A stretch of DNA of 26,336 nucleotides from Rhodospirillaceae bacterium (GTDB taxonomy: Bacteria > Pseudomonadota > Alphaproteobacteria > MPNO01 > UBA2964), in contig JABJKO010000273.1 in assembly GCA_018660305.1 (NCBI GenBank), positions 1-26,336 of the forward strand, written 5' to 3'. The translations under genes and the position numbers were made by a program. Shown one piece after another: positions 1-6,619 of the stretch. How positions within the stretch are numbered: position 1 is the first letter of the stretch; every line of letters begins with the position of its first letter. The notes beneath the pieces are model-generated. The model was not told where the DNA came from and did no database searches. It saw only the letters and a list, made by a program, of their open reading frames with translations.

Positions 1-281
1 CGGCCGATCTCGAGGGTATCGCGAAAGCCCTTGGTGGTGATCAAGGCCGTCCTCGCCCCGTCGCGCTGGATCAGCGCGTTGATGACCAGTGTCGAGCCAT
101 GCTTGACCAGCTCGGTATCGGCCACATGGATCCCCGCCTTGGTCAGGCAGGCCAGGATGCCCTCGACGAAATCGCCATAGGTGGTGGGCGATTTGGCATA
201 GGTCACCGTGCCGCTTTCGAGGTCGTAGGCGACCAGGTCAGTGAAGGTGCCGCCGATATCGACGGCCAGGACATTGCGCAT
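1..281 (-). CDS. Hydantoinase/oxoprolinase subunit A, N-terminal part (cut by window edge)
   Basis: Only the first 93 codons are inside the window; the rest lies to the left. The start is the ATG at 281. The protein opens MRNVLAVDIGGTFTDLVAYD, the glycine-rich phosphate-binding strand of the HyuA/OplA (Hydant_A_N) family. A further conserved stretch, VKHGSTLVINALIQRDGA, follows at about residues 59-76. Family members are ATP-dependent hydrolases of cyclic amides such as 5-oxoproline or N-methylhydantoin, or carboxylases (acetone, acetophenone), usually paired with a HyuB subunit. No HyuB is visible here; it may lie to the left. The gene follows the TcuA-like gene on the same strand after an 84-bp gap, so the two may be cotranscribed. 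The family is clear, but the substrate cannot be told. Confidence 0.88.
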   Translation of the reverse strand, partial: MRNVLAVDIGGTFTDLVAYDLESGTVTYAKSPTTYGDFVEGILACLTKAGIHVADTELVKHGSTLVINALIQRDGARTALITTKGFRDTLEIG

Positions 282-365
282 GGCGGATCACGGCCCGTGG
301 CTGCGTTGATCTTCTGGTGTAGCGCGCCGCCGGGGAGCCGTCAAAGCGACGGAGGCGGAGACCCC

Positions 366-1850
366 CTACGCCGTCACCGCCTGCCCTGCCGAGGTGCCGG
401 CAAGTTTGCCGAAGGTGGAGCCCGCGGTCAGGCCGGAACCACCCGGATAGTTGAAATAGAACAGCCCGCCGACGCATTCGCCCGCGGCATACAGGCCCTT
501 CATGGGCTTGAGGTCGGTATCCATCACCTGCCCGTCCGTATTGATGCGCAGCCCACCAAAGGTGAAGGTGAGGCCGCAGGTCACCTGATAGGCTTCGAAC
601 GGCGCGGTATCGATGGTCTGGGCCCAGTTGGACTTGTTGATGGGCAGTCCTTCGGTGCAACGGCCATCCTTGACGTTAGGGTTGTAGTCGATGTCCTGGC
701 GGACAGCGGCGTTGTATTCCTTGATTTCCTTCAGGAAGGCGTCCGGATCGACTCCTTCGAGCTTGCCGGCCAGCTCTTCGATGGTGTCGGCGGTCACCTT
801 GGTGACCTGGCGGATGGAATATTCGTCGCGCTTGAGATGGGCGACCTTGGAATCCAGCACCTGCCAGGCGAACTGGGCCGGCTGTTCGAGAATGACCCGG
901 CCATACTTGGCATAGGTGTAGTTGCGGAAATCGGCGCCTTCATCGACGAAGCGCTTGCCGGTGGCATTGACCATGACGAAAAACGGATAGGAATGTTTCT
1001 GAAACTGATCGCCCACCGCCAGATCGCCGAACTCCGGCGCGTTGCGGTCCCAGCCCACCGCGTGGCCGCCAGACCAGTTGCCGTAGGTGGCGGCGCCAAT
1101 GTCGGTCCCCATGCGGATACCGTCGCCGGTGTTGAAGCGCGTGCCGCGAATCTTGGCGAGATCCCATCCCGGGCCGAGATAACGGGTGCGCCATTCAGGA
1201 TTTGCCTGGAAACCACCCGACGCCATGACCACCGCCTTGCAGGCGAATTCCTTGATGGAGTCTCCCTGCTTGACGCGCACGCCCTTCACCGCCGTGCCGT
1301 CATAGATCAAATCCATGGCACGGGTTTCGAACAGGGTCTCGATGCCTTCCCGCTTGGTGATCTCCTGGAGGGACTCATAAAGACCGGGCCCACCGCCATT
1401 GGTCTCCACCGTCAGCCCGCCCCAGAACTTGAACTTGCCGTCGATCTTGAACGCCTGTCGGCCATAGATCGGCACGAACCGGATGCCCTTACTCCGCATC
1501 CAGGTCAGCGTTTCGAGGCTGGTTGTGACCAGGATCTCCGCCATGTCGGGATCAGTGCGATACTGTGTGATACGAAACATATCGTCGAAGAACTGGTCCT
1601 GCGTGTAGGTCCCGAAATCGGTATCCTCGATCTCCTGATCGGAAAGCTCCACCAGCTTCTGGATATCCTCCACACCGTCATAGACCACCCGCATGGCGCC
1701 GGCGGTAAAGCGCGTGTTGCCACCCGCCTCGTCCTCGGGCGCCCGTTCCAGCATCACCACGCTGGCGCCTGATTCACGGGCCGCCAGGGCCGCACAACCG
1801 GCCGCGTTACCCGCACCAACGACAATCACATCCCATTCACCGTCCGACAT
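366..1850 (-). CDS. FAD-dependent oxidoreductase of the fumarate reductase/TcuA family
   Basis: A 494-residue flavoprotein. The N-terminus carries a Rossmann dinucleotide fold (VIVVGAGNAAGCAALAA, about residues 9-25, then MLERAPEDEAGGNTRFTAG). The C-terminus has the second FAD-binding stretch, GLYAAGECVGGLFYFNYPGG, followed by SGLTAGSTFGKLAG. Length and motifs match the FAD_binding_2 family, and the closest resemblance I can recall is tricarballylate dehydrogenase TcuA. The usual partner TcuB, which reoxidises the flavin, is not in the window, so the substrate assignment is weak; other members act on 3-ketosteroids, fumarate or urocanate. The ATG at 1850 has a strong ribosome site (GAGGAG, complement of 1857-1862) eight bases upstream. 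The protein is probably cytoplasmic, as no signal peptide is seen. HyuA lies immediately downstream on the same strand. Confidence 0.8.
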   Translation of the reverse strand: MSDGEWDVIVVGAGNAAGCAALAARESGASVVMLERAPEDEAGGNTRFTAGAMRVVYDGVEDIQKLVELSDQEIEDTDFGTYTQDQFFDDMFRITQYRTDPDMAEILVTTSLETLTWMRSKGIRFVPIYGRQAFKIDGKFKFWGGLTVETNGGGPGLYESLQEITKREGIETLFETRAMDLIYDGTAVKGVRVKQGDSIKEFACKAVVMASGGFQANPEWRTRYLGPGWDLAKIRGTRFNTGDGIRMGTDIGAATYGNWSGGHAVGWDRNAPEFGDLAVGDQFQKHSYPFFVMVNATGKRFVDEGADFRNYTYAKYGRVILEQPAQFAWQVLDSKVAHLKRDEYSIRQVTKVTADTIEELAGKLEGVDPDAFLKEIKEYNAAVRQDIDYNPNVKDGRCTEGLPINKSNWAQTIDTAPFEAYQVTCGLTFTFGGLRINTDGQVMDTDLKPMKGLYAAGECVGGLFYFNYPGGSGLTAGSTFGKLAGTSAGQAVTA

Positions 1851-1866
1851 TTTTATCTCCTCATGA

Positions 1867-1890
1867 AACGCCCGTCGTAAGGACGGCGTT
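1867..1890 (-). promoter_or_regulatory. Leader hairpin directly upstream of the TcuA-like gene
   Basis: The arms AACGCCCGTC (1867-1876) and GACGGCGTT (1882-1890) pair with one bulged base around a 5-nt loop. On the minus strand the hairpin ends four bases before the GAGGAG ribosome site of the TcuA-like gene, so in the mRNA leader it could affect translation or stability. On the plus strand it is followed by a T-rich run, but no plus-strand gene ends here, so a plus-strand terminator role is unlikely. Confidence 0.35.
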
Positions 1891-1927
1891 CTTGCTTGTT
1901 TTTAAACCATGGCCAGAAAATACGTTG

Positions 1928-1958
1928 TTTGCGCCCGCTCGAAAAGGGCTGGTGCAAA
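1928..1958. promoter_or_regulatory. Inverted repeat in the divergent intergenic region (candidate operator)
   Basis: TTTGCGCC (1928-1935) and GGTGCAAA (1951-1958) form an inverted repeat with one mismatch and half-site centres 23 bp apart. The inner bases GCCC/GGGC strengthen the symmetry. It lies between the divergent TcuA-like and deacetylase-like genes, where a regulator controlling one or both would bind. The regulator is unknown and chance is not excluded. Confidence 0.3.
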
Positions 1959-2057
1959 ATCCACCAAACTAAAGGGAGGCCTTGCCCGTGATATTCCCCA
2001 ATGCCATCCTTATAGTGTCGAAAATAACAGGAAATTCCGGATCAGGACCGTTATCTC

Positions 2058-2963
2058 ATGGAGCTCAGGAAACACGGCCGTTATGACTATTCGCCCATCA
2101 TCGAGCGCGCCGACTATGATTGGCCGGACGGCAAGCGGCTGGCCGTCTATATCGGGCTGAATATCGAACATTTCAGTTTCGGCGAGGGGCTCGGCCACAC
2201 GCCCACCGCTCTCGGCACCCAGCCGGACGTGCGCAATTTCTCATGGCGGGATTACGGGCTGCGCGTGGGCATCTGGCGGGTGTTCGAGCTGCTGGAGGAG
2301 CTGGGCCTGCCGGCCTGTCATCTCATGAACACGTCGATCTATGACTATGCGCCGCAGATCCCCGAACGCATCCGCGCCCGCGGCGATGAATATATCGGCC
2401 ATGGCGTCACCAATTCGGAGCAGCAGGGCGATTATTCCGAGGACGAGGAACGGGCGCTCATTAACCGTGCGACGGAGGCCTTCAAAAACCACGAGGGAAA
2501 CGGGCCGGGCGGCTGGATGGGTCCGTGGATTTCGGAAAGCGCCCACACGCCCGATCTCCTGCAGGAGGCGGGCTACCGCTTCATCATGGATTGGTCATGC
2601 GACGATCAGCCGGTCTGGATGCGCACCAAGGGCGGCCGCCTGCTGATGATCCCCTATCACATCGAAATCAACGATTCCCCGGCCCAGCTCAGCCGCCGTC
2701 ACACCGCCGACGATTTTACCCAAATGGTGACCAGCCATTTCGACGAGCAGATGCGGCAATCGCAAAAACAGCCGCTGATCTTCTCCCTCGCGCTCCACAC
2801 TTTCGTGGTCGGCCAGCCCTACCGTCTGGCGGGTCTGCGGGACATTCTGACCCATATGGTGAACCATCCCGATGCCGACCGCATCTGGTTCACCCGCCCC
2901 GGCGCCATCTATGACCATGTAAGCGCCCTGCCCGCGGGCACCGTGCCGGGAGACGAGCCGTAA
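2058..2963 (+). CDS. Polysaccharide deacetylase-fold protein, PuuE/allantoinase-like
   Basis: A 301-residue protein with the NodB-homology (polysaccharide deacetylase, PF01522) layout as found in the PuuE allantoinase-like subgroup: YIGLNIEHFSFGEG at about residues 31-44, YIGHGVTNS at 112-120, then GWMGPWISESAHTPDLLQEA and IMDWSCDDQPVWM. The usual metal-binding motif TFDD is replaced by NIEH, and the HxxxH motif keeps only its first histidine (H115). Classical sugar deacetylation is therefore doubtful, and hydrolysis of a cyclic amide, as in PuuE, is the better guess. The ATG at 2058 has AGGA about 12 bases upstream. The last codons (VSALPAGTVPGD) lie in a 30-bp repeat found again at 5010-5039, and its final residues, EP, may have been supplied by an inserted element. 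It is divergent from the TcuA-like gene. Confidence 0.82.
   Translation: MELRKHGRYDYSPIIERADYDWPDGKRLAVYIGLNIEHFSFGEGLGHTPTALGTQPDVRNFSWRDYGLRVGIWRVFELLEELGLPACHLMNTSIYDYAPQIPERIRARGDEYIGHGVTNSEQQGDYSEDEERALINRATEAFKNHEGNGPGGWMGPWISESAHTPDLLQEAGYRFIMDWSCDDQPVWMRTKGGRLLMIPYHIEINDSPAQLSRRHTADDFTQMVTSHFDEQMRQSQKQPLIFSLALHTFVVGQPYRLAGLRDILTHMVNHPDADRIWFTRPGAIYDHVSALPAGTVPGDEP
2925..2954 (+). repeat. Direct repeat, left copy (3' end of the deacetylase gene)
   Basis: Thirty bases, beginning GCCCTGCCCGCGGG and ending GCCGGGAGAC, are repeated exactly at 5010-5039. With two mismatches the match extends leftwards to 2919-2954 versus 5004-5039. This copy encodes the C-terminal residues ALPAGTVPGD of the deacetylase. 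The same reading frame is kept in the right copy. The pair brackets the AT-richer DUF262 block, as expected if an element integrated at the gene's 3' end. Confidence 0.9.
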
Positions 2964-3043
2964 GACAGAGTAATGGTGATCCCGTGGAGGACGGAGCTTC
3001 CGGCCAATTGGAAATACAACCAAAAGATGTTGTGATTCCCTTA

Positions 3044-3059
3044 AATACTCGCGAATATT
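3044..3059. promoter_or_regulatory. 16-bp near-perfect palindrome upstream of the DUF262 gene
   Basis: AATACTCGCGAATATT is symmetric at seven of eight base pairs. It lies 54 bases before the preferred ATG at 3114, in the AT-rich leader where a promoter is expected (TTGTGA at about 3030 and AT-rich hexamers around 3043-3060). It is a plausible operator or overlapping -10 region for the defence gene. No regulator is encoded in the same block. Confidence 0.4.
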
Positions 3060-3113
3060 AGGGGGAGACTGCTAAATCGCCGAAATTTGGTTAGCCAACA
3101 GCGGGGCGACAAA

Positions 3114-4832
3114 ATGCCAACGGCTCTGACAGCGCATCAGCAAACGATTTCACGCATTTTCAGTGACGATTATGTGTTCCAAATTCCCAACTACCAGCGT
3201 CCCTACGCGTGGACTATTGAACAAGCGCGAGACCTTTTCGATGACCTGATTGGATTTATGAATGCCAGTCCGGGGGAGGTCGAAAACATGCCACCCTATT
3301 TTCTCGGGAGCATCGTTCTCATCAAGAAAGAGGATTTGCCAGATGCGGATGTCGTGGATGGGCAGCAGCGGCTGACTACGCTGACAATTTTGTTATCCGC
3401 GCTCCGGACGCAGGCGCCTGAAAAAGACGCTTCTGACATAACCCATTTGATTTATGAAAGAGGCAGTCAGATTCGCGGGACTCAGGACCGCTTCCGTTTG
3501 TCTCTTAGAGAGCGGGATAGGAGCTTCTTCCATAGTTATGTTCAGCGTGAGGATGGTTTCAAGAAGCTGCTGGAACTGAGTGATAACCTATCCGACAGCC
3601 AAGAGAATATCCAAAATAATGCGCGCATGTTCGACGAACGCCTAAGGTCGTTACCTGAGGACGAACGCCCGCGCCTCGCACAATTCATCGTCACCCGTTG
3701 CTATCTTGTCGCTGTAGCAACACCTGATTTGGACTCCGCGTATCGAATTTTTTCGGTCCTCAACAGCCGCGGTCTCGACCTGTCGGCGACTGATATCCTC
3801 AAAGCAGAAATTATCGGCGGGATCGCCGAAGCCCAGCGGGAGGGGTACACAACAAAGTGGGAAAATACTGAGGAAGACCTAGGACGAAATTCGTTCGGCG
3901 ATCTGTTCAGCCATATTCGCATGGCATACCGCAAAGCAAAACCCCAAGGCACGCTACTTCGCGAGTTCCGCGAGCATGTCACGAAGAACAGTGCGCCAGA
4001 CCGCTTTATCGATGAAATTCTTATTCCCATGGCGGATGTTTACGAGGAGCTGACTGATTCCGCATATGCGAGCCCGGAACGTGCGGAATCAGTGAACGAA
4101 AGCCTCAAGTGGCTTAACCGGCTGGAATTCAAAGACTGGGTTCCTCCAGCGTTGGCTTTCGCAGTACGAAAACGAAACAGCCCCGAGAAGATGGAAAGCT
4201 TCTTTAAGGACCTCGAACGATTGTCGTATTGGATGCTAGTTACGCGGGCTGGCATCAACGAACGTATCGATCGTTATTCGCGCTTGACCAGAGCTATCGA
4301 GCAGGAAGAGAATCTACAGGCCACCGATTCTTTGCTGCAACTCACTAAGAACGAACAGTGGGATATTTATGCCGTTCTTGACGGACCAATTTATGACAGG
4401 TTGTCGGCGCGGGCGCGCTCCGCAGTGCTTCTTCGTCTTGACGCTCTGATGTCCGGCGGCGGAGCACAATATGACTATGACACGATCACCGTGGAGCACG
4501 TATTACCACAGAATCCGGATGCAAAAAGCGAATGGACAAGTTGGTTTCCCGATGCGGCTGAGAGGGTGTCCCTTGTTCATAGGCTGGGAAATCTTGCTCT
4601 GCTGACGCGGAAGAAGAACAGCTCTGCCTCGAACTATGAATTTGGGCGCAAAAAGTCAGCGTACTTTACGCAGGGCGGGATTTCGCCTTTTGTGCTCACA
4701 ACGCAGGTACTGAAGCATGACATATGGGATCCAGATGTCATTCAGCAGAGGCAAAGCGAACTAATGAAAAAGCTGGAAGCACACTGGCGTCTAGAAGAGC
4801 GGAAAGACCCACAAGAGGCTTTCTTAGAATAG
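3114..4832 (+). CDS. DUF262/DUF1524 protein, GmrSD/SspE-type anti-phage nuclease candidate
   Basis: A 572-residue protein from the ATG at 3114; a TTG at 3087 would add nine residues, but the ATG fits the family's usual opening. The N-terminal DUF262 domain (ParB/sulfiredoxin-like NTPase) shows FQIPNYQRPYAW (22-33) and VVDGQQRLTTLTILL (80-94), which in GmrS and SspE bind or hydrolyse nucleotide. The C-terminal DUF1524 HNH-like nuclease shows VEHVLPQN with H462, then LGNLALLTRKKNSSASN. Such fusions cut modified phage DNA (glucosylated cytosine for GmrSD, phosphorothioate sensing for SspE). No Ssp, Dnd, BREX or methylase gene is beside it, so a stand-alone type IV-like role is most likely. Its codon use is visibly more AT-rich than its neighbours, and direct repeats flank it: both point to transfer. 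The target modification cannot be told. Confidence 0.85.
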   Translation: MPTALTAHQQTISRIFSDDYVFQIPNYQRPYAWTIEQARDLFDDLIGFMNASPGEVENMPPYFLGSIVLIKKEDLPDADVVDGQQRLTTLTILLSALRTQAPEKDASDITHLIYERGSQIRGTQDRFRLSLRERDRSFFHSYVQREDGFKKLLELSDNLSDSQENIQNNARMFDERLRSLPEDERPRLAQFIVTRCYLVAVATPDLDSAYRIFSVLNSRGLDLSATDILKAEIIGGIAEAQREGYTTKWENTEEDLGRNSFGDLFSHIRMAYRKAKPQGTLLREFREHVTKNSAPDRFIDEILIPMADVYEELTDSAYASPERAESVNESLKWLNRLEFKDWVPPALAFAVRKRNSPEKMESFFKDLERLSYWMLVTRAGINERIDRYSRLTRAIEQEENLQATDSLLQLTKNEQWDIYAVLDGPIYDRLSARARSAVLLRLDALMSGGGAQYDYDTITVEHVLPQNPDAKSEWTSWFPDAAERVSLVHRLGNLALLTRKKNSSASNYEFGRKKSAYFTQGGISPFVLTTQVLKHDIWDPDVIQQRQSELMKKLEAHWRLEERKDPQEAFLE

Positions 4833-4850
4833 TCTACTTCGTTGTAGTAA

Positions 4851-5048
4851 GGTCAGAGTACCGTTGTTCTCGAGCGTATCGAAGCACCCCAATGACCTGT
4901 AGGTTTGCCGGAGGGCAAGCATGAGGATCTGATCAATTTTGGTACCTTCCAGAAGTTTCTGGAGCGGCTGAACGGGGGGACGCGTGCGCCCGTAGCCAAA
5001 GACGTCAGTGCCCTGCCCGCGGGCACCGTGCCGGGAGACCAAACCTAG
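4851..5048 (+). pseudogene. Remnant reading frame ending in the right repeat copy
   Basis: Between the DUF262 gene and the right repeat, one frame reads GQSTVVLERIEAPQ, then TGA at 4893-4895, then PVGLPEGKHEDLINF and GTFQKFLERLNGG (residues between omitted). It continues in frame into VSALPAGTVPGD and ends at TAG (5046-5048). The tail matches the deacetylase C-terminus but the residues before it do not. It could be the broken end of another deacetylase-fold gene carried by the element, or a chance frame. I do not recognise the fragment, and it has no convincing start or ribosome site. Confidence 0.3.
5010..5039 (+). repeat. Direct repeat, right copy
   Basis: Exact second copy of 2925-2954. 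Its frame continues to a TAG at 5046-5048, which overlaps the AGGAAGG ribosome site of the first TM2 gene. That is how an original deacetylase gene would have abutted the TM2 gene before insertion. Everything from 2955 to 5039 (2085 bp) would be lost if the two copies recombined. Confidence 0.9.
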
Positions 5049-5060
5049 GAAGGAAGCGCC

Positions 5061-5372
5061 ATGGACCAGATCGATCGCCCTGCTGTCTCGCCAAAATCCT
5101 ATGGAGTCTCGGTGTCACTTTCGATGATCTTCGGCGTGGTCGGCGTACACCATTTTTATCTCGGCAACTGGCTGCATGGGTTACTTGATTTTTCCATGCT
5201 GGTTGGGGGTCTCCTGTGCCTCTATAGCGGCGACCCCACGGCGACCCCCATCGGCGTGCTGCTACTAATTATTGATGCGATTCACACAATCTGGGTAACC
5301 TACCGCCTGATTGTCGGACAATGCAGAGACGGGCAGGGCCGATTAATTATGTATCCCGGTCAGGTCCGCTGA
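5061..5372 (+). CDS. TM2-domain membrane protein 1
   Basis: A 103-residue small membrane protein. The TM2 signature appears as GVHHFYLGNWLHGLLDFSML: the glycine/histidine-phenylalanine-tyrosine turn after the first membrane segment (about residues 17-31). A second hydrophobic hairpin follows (about 43-78), ending in an aspartate/tryptophan region (IIDAIHTIWVTYRLIVG). TM2 proteins are inner-membrane proteins with no general known enzymatic role. The ATG at 5061 has AGGAAGG starting 13 bases upstream. It is followed 22 bases later by a second TM2 gene, so the two form a tandem pair. Confidence 0.82.
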   Translation: MDQIDRPAVSPKSYGVSVSLSMIFGVVGVHHFYLGNWLHGLLDFSMLVGGLLCLYSGDPTATPIGVLLLIIDAIHTIWVTYRLIVGQCRDGQGRLIMYPGQVR

Positions 5373-5394
5373 AACAGGAGGGTTGGGAAGATCG

Positions 5395-5652
5395 ATGGCT
5401 GAAGAAAACGCCACACCGGAAGCGGCACCACAAACGGCACCGCCAATGGGCACCAAAGGCTTCGTTCCCGCAATTCTGTTGTGTTTCTTCCTTGGCGCCC
5501 TGGGGGCGCACCGGTTCTATGTGGGCAAGATTGGTACCGGCATATTGATGCTGCTGACCCTGGGCGGGTTGGGCATCTGGGCGCTCATCGATTTCGTGAT
5601 GATCGTAATCGGCAAATTCACCGACAAGGAAGGCAACGCGCTGGCGCGTTAA
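5395..5652 (+). CDS. TM2-domain membrane protein 2
   Basis: An 85-residue protein with an alanine/proline-rich N-terminal tail (about 22 residues, probably cytoplasmic) and a compact TM2 domain: FVPAILLCFFLGALGAHRFY, VGKIGTGILMLLTLGG and LGIWALIDFVMIVIGKF. The start is the ATG at 5395, preceded by AGGAGG (5377-5382) and GGGAAG (5385-5390). A TTG at 5383 is in frame but sits directly on the ribosome site. It differs from its neighbour in lacking the longer insert between the two hydrophobic segments. It converges on the PyrD-like gene with 19 bp between stop codons. Function beyond the domain is unknown. Confidence 0.82.
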   Translation: MAEENATPEAAPQTAPPMGTKGFVPAILLCFFLGALGAHRFYVGKIGTGILMLLTLGGLGIWALIDFVMIVIGKFTDKEGNALAR

Positions 5653-5671
5653 AACGGGGCCGGGGCCGGCC

Positions 5672-6619
5672 TTACACCCCCGCCGACGCCGCCGCCAGCG
5701 TGTCCATTTCCATATCGTCATCGCGCACCGCGCCAATCAGCTCGGAGACCTTGTCGATGCCGCGCTCGTCGCACCAGGCCTCCAGATCGTCGATGATGGT
5801 GGTGAGCGCCGTCGGGTTACGGAACCCGGCATAGCCGATACCCACGGCCGACGCGCCGGCCAGCATATATTCCACCACGTCTTCGGCCTTGGTCACCCCG
5901 CCGATACCGATGATCGGTATCTTCACCTCCTTGGCGCACTGATAGACCATGCGCAGCACGATGGGCTTGAGCGCCGGCGACACCATGCCGCCGAACTTGT
6001 TGCCCAGCGCCGGGCGGAAATTATCGGTGCGTATTTTCAGCGACAGGAATGTATTGGCGATACAGAGTGCATCGGCCCCCGCCTCTTCCGCCGCCAGCGC
6101 GATGGAGACGATATCGCCGGCATTGGGCGACAGCTTGGCCCACAGCGGTTTGTCGGTGGCCTCGCGGATCTTGCCGACGACTTCCTTGGTGTGATCCTCG
6201 TTCATGGAAAAATTGCCGCCCGTGGTGTTACGGGTCGGACAGGAGATATTGCACTCCACCACATCCACATCCGGCACGCTCAATTCCCGCGCCAGCTCGG
6301 CGAAATCCTCGGTGGATTCCGATGAACAGCTCACGATCAGCGGCGGCGTGAACTTGGCGTATTCCGGCACGATATGATCGAGAAAATATTCGATGCCTTT
6401 TCCGGGAAGCCCGATGGACTGGATGATCCCGGCCTCGGTCTCGGCCATGCGCGGCGTCGGGTTGCCGAGCCTCGGTTCACGGCAGATGGTCTTGGCCACC
6501 AGCCCGCCGAGCCGGTTGAGATCGATGACATCGTTATATTCCCACGAGAACGCGCCCGATGCGGGGGTGATGGGGTTTTGCAGCGTGACGTCGCCGATTT
6601 TTACCGAAAGATCTACCAT
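5672..6619 (-). CDS. Dihydroorotate dehydrogenase 1B-like (PyrD-like) catalytic subunit
   Basis: A 315-residue FMN TIM-barrel protein matching class 1B dihydroorotate dehydrogenase in length and layout: VAKTICREPRLGNPTPR (41-57), IIQSIGLPGKG (65-75), ECNISCPT with the active-site cysteine C127, IIGIGGVTKAEDVVEYMLAG (236-255) and GASAVGIG. Class 1B enzymes need a PyrK partner, and one is encoded immediately upstream with a 7-nt overlap, so the pair surely works as a complex. Two asparagines that contact orotate in class 1 enzymes appear changed: the N of NAIGL is Q67, and the N after SCP is T129. The stretch NTFLSLKIR also departs from the usual NTLLGMAID. It may act on another dihydropyrimidine-like ring rather than in UMP synthesis. 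Confidence 0.8.
   Translation of the reverse strand: MVDLSVKIGDVTLQNPITPASGAFSWEYNDVIDLNRLGGLVAKTICREPRLGNPTPRMAETEAGIIQSIGLPGKGIEYFLDHIVPEYAKFTPPLIVSCSSESTEDFAELARELSVPDVDVVECNISCPTRNTTGGNFSMNEDHTKEVVGKIREATDKPLWAKLSPNAGDIVSIALAAEEAGADALCIANTFLSLKIRTDNFRPALGNKFGGMVSPALKPIVLRMVYQCAKEVKIPIIGIGGVTKAEDVVEYMLAGASAVGIGYAGFRNPTALTTIIDDLEAWCDERGIDKVSELIGAVRDDDMEMDTLAAASAGV

Noticed and set aside
99..1772. 557-codon open frame on the plus strand
   Set aside because: It is antisense to the TcuA-like flavoprotein gene, whose motifs and ribosome site are clear. The translation has no recognisable domain; long antisense frames are common in high-GC DNA.
5653..5671. GC-rich run between converging TM2-2 and PyrD-like genes as a terminator
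   Set aside because: The GGCCGG repeats can fold several ways, but there is no stable stem-loop followed by a T-run in either direction.
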